Shown here: positions 52,846-61,831 of the stretch, piece after piece
Layout: the number at the start of each line of letters is the position of its first letter
Position numbering within the stretch: the first letter of the stretch is position 1
Origin: an uncultured Phycisphaerae bacterium
GTDB lineage: Bacteria; Planctomycetota; Phycisphaerae; UBA1845; PWPN01
Direction: 5' to 3'
DNA: 64,000 nucleotides
Assembly (NCBI GenBank): GCA_938005315.1
Contig: CALLOB010000003.1
Span: 1 to 64,000 of the forward strand
Notes under the pieces: model-generated
Told to the model about the DNA's origin: nothing
What the model saw: the letters and a program-made list of their open reading frames with translations, nothing else
Database searches by the model: none
Position numbers and translations under genes: made by a program

Positions 52846-54108
52846 CTACTTCAGGCTGATCCCGCTGAGGCGGGCCTTGAGCTTCTCGGCCTTGTCGCCG
52901 CAGTGCTCGATGCCCACGTGGTAGTCGATCCATTCGTCCATGATCAGCTGGTAGAGCGAATCCACGTAGGTGACGCACCCCAGCTCCTTCATCGCCGGCT
53001 TCTCCATCTCCTCCACCGCCTCGACGTACCGCCGCTCGCGGATGTACCGCCGGGTCAGCGGGTTGGGGATGAAGATCTCATAGGCCGGAACCACTCCGAT
53101 GCCCGGCTTGATGCACGGCAGCAGCCGCTGGTTGATGATCGCCCCCAGGTTGTCGGCCAGCGTGCCCAGAATCCTCTGCTGCTCGATGTTGTCGTAGTAC
53201 GCCAGGATGCGGTCGAAGGCCTGCCCGACGCCCTCGCAGTGCAGCGTGCCGAAGATCAGATGCCCGGCCTGCGCGGTCTTGAGCGCCGCCTCCAGCGACT
53301 GGCGGTCCCGCATCTCGCCGGCCAGCCCGACGTCGGGGTCCATCCGCACGAGATTGCGCAACGCGATCTCCTCGCTGGGAATGCCGTCCTCGCCGATCTC
53401 GATCTGCACCACGATCGACTTCTTGGGGACATAGACGTACTCGATGGGGTCCTCGATGGTCACGATCTTGCGGTGGAAGTTCCGGTTGACGTGCTCCAGC
53501 ATCGCCGCGATCGAGGTGGTCTTGCCGCTGCCCGTCGAGCCGGACATGATCACGAAGCCGCGGTGGTTCTCGGCGATGTCCAGATACTTCCGGGGCAGGT
53601 TGTAGGCCGAAAAGTCCCGGATCTCGTCGAACCGGCGGACCGAGATGCTCCGCCCGTTGAAGGACTGCACGATGTTGATCCGGAACCGCGTGCGGTCCAG
53701 ATGGTATGAGAAGTCGATGCAGTGGTTCCGCTCGAAACGCTGTCGCTGCAGGTCGTTCATCAGCGCGTTGGAGATCAGCACCACGTCCTGCTCGCTGAGC
53801 TTGTTGCTCTTGACGCTGCGGATCACCCGCTCGATGCGGTAGTCCGGCGGCCGGTTGACGTTGATGTGCAGGTCCGTGGCCCGGCCGTGCCCGTCGGGGG
53901 CCGCCTCCATCTGACGCAGCAGCAGCTCGGCGACCGCCCGGGCATTCTGCGGGGTGATGGTCAGCGAGGCCTGCCCGGCGGCCGGGGGCGGGGGCGGCGG
54001 CGCGGCCGGTGACGCCGGTGGCGGTGATCCGCCGGCCCCGGCGGCCTGCGGCGCACGGGGGGCGCCTCCGACGGGCGTTACAGGCTCGACAGGCTGCTGC
54101 GGAGTCAT
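52846..54108 (-). CDS. PilT/PilU-like ATPase (copy 2), divergent paralogue
   Basis: 420 residues from the ATG at 54108, with GGAGG 6 nt before it. A Pro/Ala-rich N-terminus (1-50) precedes the core: ATDLHINVNRPPDYR, Walker A GSTGSGKTTSIAAML, Asp box VTIEDPIEYVYV, Walker B DPDVGLAGEMRDRQS and His box AGHLIFGTLHCEG. Here the Val before Gly in Walker B and the His-box wording differ from copy 1. The tail (RRYVEAVEEMEKP ... ARLSGISLK) ends like copy 1 (LKGISSGGTSS). The two are tail to tail with 44 nt between, an inverted duplicate that has diverged. It probably supplies a PilU-like partner. Confidence 0.85.
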   Translation of the reverse strand: MTPQQPVEPVTPVGGAPRAPQAAGAGGSPPPASPAAPPPPPPAAGQASLTITPQNARAVAELLLRQMEAAPDGHGRATDLHINVNRPPDYRIERVIRSVKSNKLSEQDVVLISNALMNDLQRQRFERNHCIDFSYHLDRTRFRINIVQSFNGRSISVRRFDEIRDFSAYNLPRKYLDIAENHRGFVIMSGSTGSGKTTSIAAMLEHVNRNFHRKIVTIEDPIEYVYVPKKSIVVQIEIGEDGIPSEEIALRNLVRMDPDVGLAGEMRDRQSLEAALKTAQAGHLIFGTLHCEGVGQAFDRILAYYDNIEQQRILGTLADNLGAIINQRLLPCIKPGIGVVPAYEIFIPNPLTRRYIRERRYVEAVEEMEKPAMKELGCVTYVDSLYQLIMDEWIDYHVGIEHCGDKAEKLKARLSGISLK

Positions 54109-54355
54109 AACATGCCTCCAGCGACGGACGTGAAACCCTTGACCGGCCCTGCTCGCCGGCGCCGCTTGCGACCCGGGCAACCCCGGCAAGCGTCGCCGTC
54201 CGGCCCGGCCCGGCCAGGCCCGACGGGCGGGCCTTCCTCCAGGATGTGACCCTACAACTATATCGGCCCGGCCCGGACCGGACAATCGCCGGCTGAATCC
54301 CGTCTCCCGACCGCTTGGAAGGCCCTGCGATCCCGAGCGGCAGCCCGGTGCATCG

Positions 54356-54384
54356 TTGTCCTCGGTCGGTTTCTGAGTTATCAT
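54356..54384 (+). promoter_or_regulatory. Promoter of the LacI-type regulator
   Basis: TTGTCC (54356-54361), 17 nt, TATCAT (54379-54384). Because the -10 overlaps an upstream ATG (54383), translation probably starts at the ATG at 54443. The remaining 334-nt gap after the divergent PilT copy holds nothing else I can name. Confidence 0.6.
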
Positions 54385-54442
54385 GATGGGTGCTCTCGGC
54401 GTGCCACCTGCGGCCGCCCGCGGATCCCGTTCGGGTCTTGCC

Positions 54443-55543
54443 ATGAAGCGCAACAAGTCGGATCGCCAGGGCCGGTCGGCGCCTCCGCGGGTGACTCTCG
54501 CTCACGTGGCCAGTCGGGCGGGCGTGTCCACCGCTACTGTCTCGCTGGTGCTCTCGGACCGCCAGGAATACGTCTCCCAGTTCAGACCTGCCACCGTGGA
54601 GAAGGTCCGTCGAACCGCCCAGCGCCTCGGCTACCGGGCGAACATCTTCGCCTCCGGGCTGCCGGGCAAGGCCACGCCGTTCTTCGCCCTCGTCATTCGC
54701 GACCTGGGCCGGCAGGACACCCATTCCTGGCACGCTTGGGCGTTCGAAGGCGAACTCCTGGCCGGCATCGTCAGCGTCGCGGCCGCCGAGGGGCTCTACC
54801 CCATCGTGGCGACGCTGGACCACAAGAGCCCGGACTCCGGCGTCGGCTCCACCGAACGGGTGATCGCCGGCGGAGTGCTCGGCTCCATCGTCCGCGCCCA
54901 GAACCCCCCCCTCGAGAAGTTCCTCCGCCAGCAGCTGCGCCGCAATCAGCGGATCGTGGTCATATTCCCCGACCAGATCAACCGTTGGCGCGAGAACGCC
55001 ATTATCGCCGACAACCTGGACATCGGACGCCGCGCGGGCCGGCTCCTGGCCGCCCGGAACTGCCGCCGCTGGGTGTTCGCCCGATACGACGTCAAGACCA
55101 TGCGCGATTCGCATGTTCTGCGCCTCGATGGATTCCGCGAGGTCGCCGAGGAAGTCGGGGCCCAGCTGAAGGTCGTCCGCCTGCCGCGGGACGCCGCCGA
55201 GGTCAACGGCGCTGCGGCTCGCATCCAGCTGCCGCCCTGCGACGGGATCTTTGCGGCCGACTCCGTCCTCTCCATCGGGACGCTGATGATCTGCCGACGG
55301 GCCGGGCTCCGCGTCGGCGGCGATGTCCAACTGGTGGGGGTGAACTGCTCGCGATGGAGCGCCGCCGACTCCCCCCAGATCACCTCGGTGGACATCTCCT
55401 GGCGCGAGGTCGGCGAGCTCGCCATGCGCGAACTCGTCCGCCTTACCGAGACCGGCGAGCACCGCTTCCCCAGCGTCCTGGTCGCCCCGCGCGTCGTGCC
55501 CGGCGAGACCTGCCCCGTGCCGCCCGGGCCCGAGGCGATCTGA
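54443..55543 (+). CDS. LacI-family transcriptional regulator
   Basis: 366 residues from ATG 54443 (MKRNKSDRQGR); an ATG at 54383 lies in the promoter. The helix-turn-helix is VTLAHVASRAGVSTATVSLVL with RQEYVSQFRPATVEKVRRTA and the hinge helix YRANIFASGLPGKA. A periplasmic-binding-like core follows, with a variant ligand region and the C-terminal VDISWREVGELAMRELV. It controls genes in response to a small ligand, often a sugar. It converges with an SSS symporter, a likely target. Confidence 0.85.
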   Translation: MKRNKSDRQGRSAPPRVTLAHVASRAGVSTATVSLVLSDRQEYVSQFRPATVEKVRRTAQRLGYRANIFASGLPGKATPFFALVIRDLGRQDTHSWHAWAFEGELLAGIVSVAAAEGLYPIVATLDHKSPDSGVGSTERVIAGGVLGSIVRAQNPPLEKFLRQQLRRNQRIVVIFPDQINRWRENAIIADNLDIGRRAGRLLAARNCRRWVFARYDVKTMRDSHVLRLDGFREVAEEVGAQLKVVRLPRDAAEVNGAAARIQLPPCDGIFAADSVLSIGTLMICRRAGLRVGGDVQLVGVNCSRWSAADSPQITSVDISWREVGELAMRELVRLTETGEHRFPSVLVAPRVVPGETCPVPPGPEAI

Positions 55544-55548
55544 TCCTC

Positions 55549-55570
55549 CGGGAGACCGGCCTGCCTCCCG
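55549..55570. terminator. Possible bidirectional terminator
   Basis: Stem CGGGAG (55549-55554) with CTCCCG (55565-55570) and a 10-nt loop, between the LacI stop and the symporter stop, which converge here. No T tract. Confidence 0.35.
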
Positions 55571-55571
55571 T

Positions 55572-57347
55572 TCACGCTCCGATCCGCGCGATGACGTACA
55601 GCACCCCGACCAGCAGGAAGGAACTCAGCAGCGTGACCAGAAAGCCGATGACGCTGCGCCGGCTGGGCACCTGGATCTCCCAGTCCCGGTGATCGATCAG
55701 CTTGCGTGAAGGCGGAGGCGCCACGCCGGCCGGCAGCGTGAACGGAGCCGTGATCACCTCTCCCGGCGAGACCGGCGTCCGCAGCACGCCGTAGAAGCGG
55801 TCCAGACGGGCCGCGTCCGGCCGTCGGCCCAGCAGGCTGCCGATCACCACGCCGGCGCAGCCGGCCGCCAGGTAGGCCAGCATCTGCCAGTGCAGCGCCA
55901 GTTGCCCTTTCCAGAGCATGAACGCCGGCAGATCGTCCGCGAGGCGGGCGTTGAAACTCCAGATCAGCCGTCCACCGAGCTGGATGTCGCTGGTCGCCAG
56001 CAGCACCGCGAAGGCCCCCAGCGTCCCGGCCCAGGCTCCCGCCGCGTTCGCCCGCCGCCAAAACAGCCCCGCCCAGAAGGCGATGCCCATCAGCGCCGAG
56101 ATCTTCCAGAACAGCTCCAGCCCGCGCAGCACGCTCTCGAATTCGTAGGCGAACGCCACCCCGCCCAGCACGCACGCCCCGGCCGCCGCACGCCCCACGT
56201 TGACGTAATGCCGCTCGGACTTCCGGCCCCCGGTCAGCGGACGGTAGAGGTTGTGGGTGAACAGCCCCGAGCAGGAGATCATGAAGGCGTCGCAGGCCGC
56301 CATGATCGACGCCAGCAACGAGGCCGTGAAGACCCCGATCAGACCCGGCGCGACCTGCGGCAGCAGTTTATGGGCCAGCATCCCGAACGCCCGGTCGATG
56401 TCCTCCTTGGCGGTCATGCCCGGAAAGATCACGAAGGCACACATCGCCAGCAGACACCAGGAGATCGAACAGATCCGTTTCATGATCGTGCCGGTGACCG
56501 CACCGATCTGGGCGTCCCGGTCGGTCCGCGAGGCGTTGGAGGTCGGAATGCCCGAGGGCTGACCCACGACGCCGACCAGCGCGTTGAAGGTCAGCACCGC
56601 CACGTAGAAAAGCGTGATCTCGCTGTCGGGCGGAGCGACGATGCTCCACATCGCCTCCGCGCTGCTCACGCCCGGGGCCCCGTGCTCGGCAAAAACCCGC
56701 CGTACTCCCTCCTGCAGCCCGGAAAACCCGCCGACCTCCCGCAGGGCGAACGGCAGCAGCAGGAAACTGAATACGATGGTCAGCATGCCCTGCACGAAGT
56801 CGGTCACTACCGCCGCCACCAGCCCGCCGGCCATGCCGTAGACCACAAAGACCACCGTGACCAGGGCGATGACCATCTCCTCGCTCAGCTTGCCGCCGGT
56901 GGTGGCGGTGATGAGGGCCCCCGAGCCCTTGAGCATCGTGCCGATCGTGACCATCAGGTTGAGCATGCCGATGATCACGAACAGCATGGCCACGCTGCGC
57001 CCGAACCGGACCTCGAAGTAGTCGGCCGAACTGATCGCCCGGCAGCGGCGCAGCATCGCGTAGATCAGCCAGTAGAACGGGGTCGCGAAGAGGTAGAGCC
57101 ACTGGTACCAGATGCCCGACAGGCCGGTGGTGTACACCTTGGCGGTCAGGCTGACCGCCTGGTCGGAGTGCGTGCCGGCCCCGAAGTTCAGGAAGGTGGA
57201 AAACAGCTTGCCGAACCGCCGCCCGCCGACGAAGAAATCCGTGGTGTTGCGGACCGTCCGCGAGATCCACAGCCCCAGGATGGTGATGCCCACGAAATAG
57301 GCCACCAGCGTGCACAGGTCCGCGGGCGCCAGTCCGATCCTCTCCAT
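55572..57347 (-). CDS. Sodium:solute symporter (SSS family)
   Basis: 591 residues starting at ATG 57347 with GGAGGAG 4 nt before it. About thirteen to fourteen membrane helices. Family wording: TLVAYFVGITILGLWISRTV, VGGRRFGKLFSTFLNFGAGT, YDYFEVRFG-like segment SSADYFEVRFGRS and VYGMAGGLVAAVVTDFVQG. It imports a solute with Na+; the solute is not readable. The N-terminal extension to 57902 in the open frame overlaps repeat cluster R6 and is not real. It ends 29 nt from the LacI gene, which may regulate it. Confidence 0.88.
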   Translation of the reverse strand: MERIGLAPADLCTLVAYFVGITILGLWISRTVRNTTDFFVGGRRFGKLFSTFLNFGAGTHSDQAVSLTAKVYTTGLSGIWYQWLYLFATPFYWLIYAMLRRCRAISSADYFEVRFGRSVAMLFVIIGMLNLMVTIGTMLKGSGALITATTGGKLSEEMVIALVTVVFVVYGMAGGLVAAVVTDFVQGMLTIVFSFLLLPFALREVGGFSGLQEGVRRVFAEHGAPGVSSAEAMWSIVAPPDSEITLFYVAVLTFNALVGVVGQPSGIPTSNASRTDRDAQIGAVTGTIMKRICSISWCLLAMCAFVIFPGMTAKEDIDRAFGMLAHKLLPQVAPGLIGVFTASLLASIMAACDAFMISCSGLFTHNLYRPLTGGRKSERHYVNVGRAAAGACVLGGVAFAYEFESVLRGLELFWKISALMGIAFWAGLFWRRANAAGAWAGTLGAFAVLLATSDIQLGGRLIWSFNARLADDLPAFMLWKGQLALHWQMLAYLAAGCAGVVIGSLLGRRPDAARLDRFYGVLRTPVSPGEVITAPFTLPAGVAPPPSRKLIDHRDWEIQVPSRRSVIGFLVTLLSSFLLVGVLYVIARIGA

Positions 57348-57623
57348 TCGACTCCTCCGCCGCGGGCTCGCGACGCCCGGGCTCGGGGAAACCGCGTCTC
57401 TCTCAGCATCCCCGACCGGGCCCGCCTCGGCCGCCGCAGGCTCGGGAAACCTCAGGTTCAGCGCTACCGCAGGCCCGGGACGTCCCGGGCCCGCCGCAGG
57501 GCAGGACCTGACCGGGAGACCACGTTGCCGCGCACAGGGCAAAAGCGCCGGACGGGATGCGGCGCCGCGTTTCGCCAGAATAGCGGTTTTCCGTCGCCCG
57601 GCCAACACCCCCCGGACCGGAAA

Positions 57624-57710
57624 CGGGCCGCCGAGTGTGTGAGGATGTGAGCATGACCCGTCACGTCCGTAGGGTCTCCGAGCACCGGGCCGCCGAGTGT
57701 GTGAGGATGT
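57624..57710. repeat. 25-bp direct repeat, 62-bp period
   Basis: CGGGCCGCCGAG followed by TGTGTGAGGATGT occurs at 57624-57648 and identically at 57686-57710, with unrelated sequence between. It lies upstream of the SSS symporter (minus strand) in an intergenic gap. It does not belong to the GGAG hairpin family. A binding site or remains of a duplication are possible. Confidence 0.7.
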
Positions 57711-57820
57711 CAGACCGGTCGAGAGAGCGTGCCGCCGCTGTTTTGCGGTCCGACCGAGGGGGCCGTCCAGGTAAGGGGTTGGGAGAGGAGGGGAGTGCGA
57801 AGCAGAAGTTGTGCGGTTTC

Positions 57821-57952
57821 GGAGGGACGCGCTCCGTCGCGTCCTCGATCGCCCGATCCAGGTCCGCGGCCCCGACGGAGCGGGGCCCTCCGCCTGGCGC
57901 AACGTCTTCGTCGCGTCGCGCCACCTGCGGCCCCGAGGGAGCGGGGCCCTCC
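57821..57952. repeat. REP-like cluster R6
   Basis: Three units: A plus 57821-57844, B minus 57868-57891, B minus 57929-57952 (loop variant). The orientation is reversed relative to clusters R3-R5, as in R1 and R2. Confidence 0.85.
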
Positions 57953-58609
57953 AGATGGGTCTGTCGTCTCAGACGCAAGAAAAAGGGATCGCCCTGATAA
58001 GCGATCCCCGGTCAAGGAGTGGCGTGATGTCACCGGCGGCGGGGGGTTTCCGGTGGTCTGGCCTCTTCCGCCCTTCAGTCCCGCTGCGGCCCTGCAGTCT
58101 TGATGCATGAAAGCATCCTGACGTCGGCCGGTGTCGCGCTCACACCGGGGTCCTCAGTCACAGGCCCGCCCGGTTGTATCCCAATCTCCAGGCCCTGCCG
58201 GCCGGATCCCCGTGATAGGCTCTCCGACCGTTCGTTCGGGCCACCTGGAGGATATACATCCGGCGTGCCAGCACTGAAAACGCGGCTAAGACCCCAGAAG
58301 GGCCGATTGGATGTCGAGCGAGCGGGCACTATTACCCATCCACCAAGACTCGTGGGCTTTATTGCCCAACCGGAATGAAGCTCTGCTCGGGCGGCCCATC
58401 TTGCGGCCCGCAGCGATATCAAACATACGTCCGAAAGCTTCGTTTTATGCTGAGGATAGGGACCCATGTGTAATAAATAGCAATATAGTGTTATGTTTTA
58501 TGACAATTCCGCTTGACGGCTGGGGATTTCTGGTATATTCAAGTTAGGTGTTTGTTCGCATTCTGATTCGTGGGCGGCGGGTCGCACAGGTCAGCGAAGG
58601 AGGGGAAGG
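57953..58609. other. Non-coding, locally AT-richer gap left of the phage-like cassette
   Basis: I find no supported gene here. Visible: a perfect hairpin GGGATCGC/GCGATCCC with an 8-nt loop (57985-58008), a short hairpin GATGC/GCATC (58102-58117), and from about 58280 to 58560 an unusually AT-rich stretch for this genome, ending in the promoter below. ORFs of 78-130 codons cross it but carry no family features. Confidence 0.6.
58513..58539 (+). promoter_or_regulatory. Candidate promoter of the phage-like cassette
   Basis: TTGACG (58513-58518) and TATATT (58534-58539) with 15 nt between; a TATTCA at 58536-58541 would give 17 nt. It lies about 70 nt before the ABC-GNAT start, in AT-rich DNA. 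Confidence 0.5.
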
Positions 58610-60682
58610 ATGAGGGGTCGGCAACCGGGGTTCGATGAGCTCGGCGAACCGGCTGGGTGTGGCCGGGAGGGATCCGAAGGGCTCGCTCGCCCGCATGCGG
58701 TTGAGGATCAGGCCGGCAAGGCGGCCGGGGCTCGAGGGGAGGCCCCGGTTCCGCCGCCGGCCGGCGAACTGGTGTCAGACATCGCGCGTCCCATTCCACC
58801 CAAGGGACGGCCGGAACGGGCAGTTCCGGACGGCGATAGTTTGCAGGCGAATGCTCAACCGGGCAGACGGCCCGAGCGGGCCGTTTCAACGCGAACCTCG
58901 CCGGGCAGGCGTCCGCAGTCTGAGCGGGTGATTTCCGCAAGGCCGGCGCCTGCGATGCGCCTGCGACCTGCGCGGATGATTCCGGCAGGGTCGGTCAGCC
59001 CGGCGGACCGGCCGCGTGAACGGGTGATTCCATGCCCGGATACGCCCGAATTGCGTTTGCGTCTCGAACGGTCGACCGCGGAGGGCGATGCTCTGGACCG
59101 CGCCGGGCTGGAAAGGCGTGGGGCGATGAGGACTTCGCCGGATACTGCCTCGCCGCGCAGCCCGGCACGGGCCGGCGAGGCGCGGGTCAGTGACTCTCCG
59201 GACGGCGATGTTCCCCAAAGCCGTGTGCTTCAGGGTGTGGTGTCGGACGCCGGCGCGCCTAAGGGTGAGGGCCGATCCGGCACATCCGTCGCTGGGGCCG
59301 TGTTGAAGGTGGCCTGGCCTGAGGCGGCGCCGCGGTCGTCGCCTCGGGTGCTGGAAGTCGTATTGCGCTTCGGTCAGCCGGCGGACGGCGGCATGCGGGT
59401 CATCGCCGACGGCCTGCGCCTGTCGCTCGCGCCGGCAACGATCACGCTGCTGCTGGGGCCCAGCGGCGCGGGCAAGTCTTCGCTGCTGGCGGCGGTGGCC
59501 GAGGCGCTGCCGGGCACGCGTGCGATCCATGCGGAGTGTTTCCCACGCGACGTGGCGGTGATCGACGCCGTGGCGCCGGCCCGGCCGGTGGCCGAAGCCA
59601 TGCGGGCCCTGACGGCCTGCGGGCTGGGCGAGCCGGCCTGCTGGACGCGGCGTTTCTCGCAGCTGTCGGAGGGGGAGCGCTTCCGGGCCCGCCTGGCGCG
59701 GGCGATCACGTTGCACCGCAGGGCGGGAACGGAGGCCCCCCTGCTGTGCGACGAGTTTGGGGCCCTGCTGCACGCCCGGCTGGCCCGGGCGACGGCGTTC
59801 AACCTGCGGAAACTTGTGAGCCGGGAGCGGCTGCGCATGGTGGTGGCCACCAGCCGCGCGGATGTGGTGGCGGACCTGCGGCCCGACACGGTGGTGCGGC
59901 TGGGACCGTCGGGGGTGCAGGCCGTGCTCGCGAAGCAGGGTTTGCCGGCCGGCGCGCCGGAGTTTTCGCTCTGGCGGTCGCTCCGGATCGAGCCGGGGGG
60001 TCTGAAGGACTACGCCGCGCTGGGGCACATGCACTACCGGGGGGATGCGGCGGTGGGATTCGTGGACAAGGTTTTTGTCTGCCGGGAGTACCCCGGCGGC
60101 GAGGTGCTCGGCGTCGTGGTCTATGGTCGGCCGGCGCTGGAGCTGAGCCCGCGCAACGCCTGCACGGCTGGGCGGTTTGTGCGCCGCCCGGACCTGCTGA
60201 ACCGCGAGGTGCGCTGCATCAAGCGGCTGGTCGTGCATCCGGACGTGCGCGGCTGCGGCATCGGGCATCGGCTGGTGCGGGCCACGCTGCCGATGGTCGG
60301 GACGCGGTTCGTGGAGACGCTGGCCGCCATAGGCGAAGTGAACCCCGTGTTCGAGAAAGCCGGAATGACACGCGCGGGCTGCACGGAGCCGCCGGCGTCG
60401 ATGCGGACCGCGCTGGGCCGGCTGGCGCGGATGGGGGTGGATCCGCGGGATGCGGATTTCGCCGTCCAGGTGCGGACCCGGCCGGCGGTGCGGCAGACCG
60501 TCGTGGAGGCGGTGCGGGCGTGGTACCGGGCGACGACCGGCGGACTGGCGGAGCGTCGCTGTCGTCAGGCCGACGGACGGTTGCCGCAGGTGTTCCGCCA
60601 GTTGGCCGGTTCGCGGCCGGTTTACTACATCTGGGCCCGCGATGCGGCCGACTGGCGGATGATCCGGGCGCGCAGCGCGTGA
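58610..60682 (+). CDS. ABC-type ATPase fused to GNAT acetyltransferase (COG2401-like), long low-complexity N-terminus
   Basis: 690 residues from ATG 58610, with GGAGGGGAAGG upstream. Residues 1-230 are Arg/Pro-rich with recurring R-x-E-R-[AV]-[VI]-[PS] and look disordered; a later start is possible. The ABC-like core (245-450) has Walker A GPSGAGKSSL (283), signature LSEGERFRARLARAI (about 351) and Walker B LLCDEFGALL (about 376). A GNAT domain (460-620) follows, with DKVFVCREYPGGEVLGVVVYG and the acetyl-CoA loop VVHPDVRGCGIGHRLV (about 545). This is the composition of COG2401 proteins, an ATPase fused to a predicted acetyltransferase; the GNAT part also recalls the Mom DNA-modification family of phage Mu. 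No transmembrane helix, so it is not a transporter. It heads the phage-like cassette. Confidence 0.75.
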   Translation: MRGRQPGFDELGEPAGCGREGSEGLARPHAVEDQAGKAAGARGEAPVPPPAGELVSDIARPIPPKGRPERAVPDGDSLQANAQPGRRPERAVSTRTSPGRRPQSERVISARPAPAMRLRPARMIPAGSVSPADRPRERVIPCPDTPELRLRLERSTAEGDALDRAGLERRGAMRTSPDTASPRSPARAGEARVSDSPDGDVPQSRVLQGVVSDAGAPKGEGRSGTSVAGAVLKVAWPEAAPRSSPRVLEVVLRFGQPADGGMRVIADGLRLSLAPATITLLLGPSGAGKSSLLAAVAEALPGTRAIHAECFPRDVAVIDAVAPARPVAEAMRALTACGLGEPACWTRRFSQLSEGERFRARLARAITLHRRAGTEAPLLCDEFGALLHARLARATAFNLRKLVSRERLRMVVATSRADVVADLRPDTVVRLGPSGVQAVLAKQGLPAGAPEFSLWRSLRIEPGGLKDYAALGHMHYRGDAAVGFVDKVFVCREYPGGEVLGVVVYGRPALELSPRNACTAGRFVRRPDLLNREVRCIKRLVVHPDVRGCGIGHRLVRATLPMVGTRFVETLAAIGEVNPVFEKAGMTRAGCTEPPASMRTALGRLARMGVDPRDADFAVQVRTRPAVRQTVVEAVRAWYRATTGGLAERRCRQADGRLPQVFRQLAGSRPVYYIWARDAADWRMIRARSA

Positions 60683-61046
60683 AGGACGCGTGTGAAGCAC
60701 CCGAGTGACGGACGTGCAACGCCTGCGGGAATGCGGGTGAATGCCGGCTGATTCGGGAAGGCGGCATGTGGAGGCAATCGGACGGGGCTCTCGGCGTGCA
60801 GGAGCCTCGCGCACCGCGAGGGCCGGCAGGGCGGGGCAGCGTCGGCGAGGCGGCTGGCGGCTGATCCGGCCGGAAACTGCAGGCGGGGTACACCTGCACG
60901 GAACGGCGGTGGCGATGTCGGTTGACGGAGCGAGGCATGGGATGGACGGGACGGGCGGTCAGGTTGGTTTTGCGGTCGGCTTACCGGGCGGGGGGACGGC
61001 GGGGTGGAAGCCGGGAACGAAAGCGGCTGGAGGAGGGGAGACGGCG
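60683..61046. other. Gap of 364 nt between the ABC-GNAT gene and the holin-like gene
   Basis: No gene is supported. The in-frame upstream extension of the holin-like ORF runs through it but lacks protein-like features, and a GGAGGAGGGGAG ribosome site lies directly before the holin start at 61047. Confidence 0.6.
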
Positions 61047-61256
61047 ATGTGGGACTTGGCGAGGCGTGTGCTCAGGCCGCTGGCTTCGCGGAAGGTGCGG
61101 GTGGCTCTGGCGACCGTGCTTTCGGCGTACGCGGCCGAAGTCGGGCTGGGGATCGGCGAGGAGCTGGTGTTGACGATCCTGGGCGTGGGGGCGGCGCTGA
61201 TTCTGGGCATCGCCCACGAGGATGCGGCGGCACGGCTGCGGGAGGCCCGGCGATGA
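61047..61256 (+). CDS. Holin-like small membrane protein
   Basis: 69 residues. A basic N-terminal helix (MWDLARRVLRPLASRKVRVA) is followed by one or two hydrophobic segments (ALATVLSAYAAEVGL, LVLTILGVGAALILGIA) and a charged tail. Size and layout match many phage holins. The ribosome site GGAGGAGGGGAG is 6 nt before the ATG. Its stop overlaps the next gene (ATGA). Alternatively it is an unrelated small membrane protein. Confidence 0.55.
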   Translation: MWDLARRVLRPLASRKVRVALATVLSAYAAEVGLGIGEELVLTILGVGAALILGIAHEDAAARLREARR

Positions 61257-61831
61257 GCGGTCGGCGACAGGAGCTGCGTGCCTGTCTGAATCGGATGTGT
61301 GCGTCGCGGCACGCGCCGGTTGCGAAAGCGGCGACCGAGACGCGGGGGGTGGCGTGGACGCTCTCGCTGGTTGCGATACTGCCGACCGCCGCCGGTTGCG
61401 GCGGGGATGCGGGCGTGGAGTTCGCGGCCGCGGATGCCTTGCGAGCGGCCGCGGCGGGGATGCAGACGGCCGTGGCGGAGTATCACGCGGAGGTCGTGGC
61501 GGCCGACGACCGGCGTGAAGCGGAGCTGGTGGAGGCGCTGATCGCGCGAAGCCGGGCGTCGCGCGACGATGAGGCGGCTCTGGCTGCGCACGCGGCCTCG
61601 TTCGGGGAAGCGATGCGGAAGTTGCGGCAGGACCGCCAGGTGGAGGATGCCCGGCGGGCGGCGGCCGTGGAGCACGCCGAGGTGGTCGAGGAAGTGGCCG
61701 CGGGGCTGGAGCGGATCGCGGTGGAGAGCCTGAGTCTGCGGGACGAGGTGCGGCGTTACGTGCGGGCCTGGTCGCAGCTGCGGCGGCAGGCGCAGGCCCG
61801 CGAAAACCGGGCGGCGGAGGGGAACCGATGA
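61253..61831 (+). CDS. Putative lipoprotein with coiled coil, phage-cassette gene
   Basis: 192 residues. A hydrophobic segment ending LPTAAGCGG near residue 50 resembles a lipobox, preceded by an unusually long cytoplasmic-like N-terminus. The rest is helical and charged (DRREAELVEALIARSRASR, RQVEDARRAAAVEHAEVVEE). In a lysis cassette a spanin-like part is possible, but this is only suggested by position, after a holin-like gene. It overlaps both neighbours by 4 nt. Confidence 0.45.
   Translation: MSGRRQELRACLNRMCASRHAPVAKAATETRGVAWTLSLVAILPTAAGCGGDAGVEFAAADALRAAAAGMQTAVAEYHAEVVAADDRREAELVEALIARSRASRDDEAALAAHAASFGEAMRKLRQDRQVEDARRAAAVEHAEVVEEVAAGLERIAVESLSLRDEVRRYVRAWSQLRRQAQARENRAAEGNR

Noticed and set aside
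55572-57902. 776-residue version of the SSS symporter
   Set aside because: The N-terminal 185 residues cross the direct repeat and REP cluster R6; the GGAGGAG ribosome site sets the start at 57347.
58075-58467. 130-codon minus-strand ORF in the gap before the phage-like cassette
   Set aside because: No ribosome site, no motif, and it crosses the AT-rich region and short hairpins; treated as chance.
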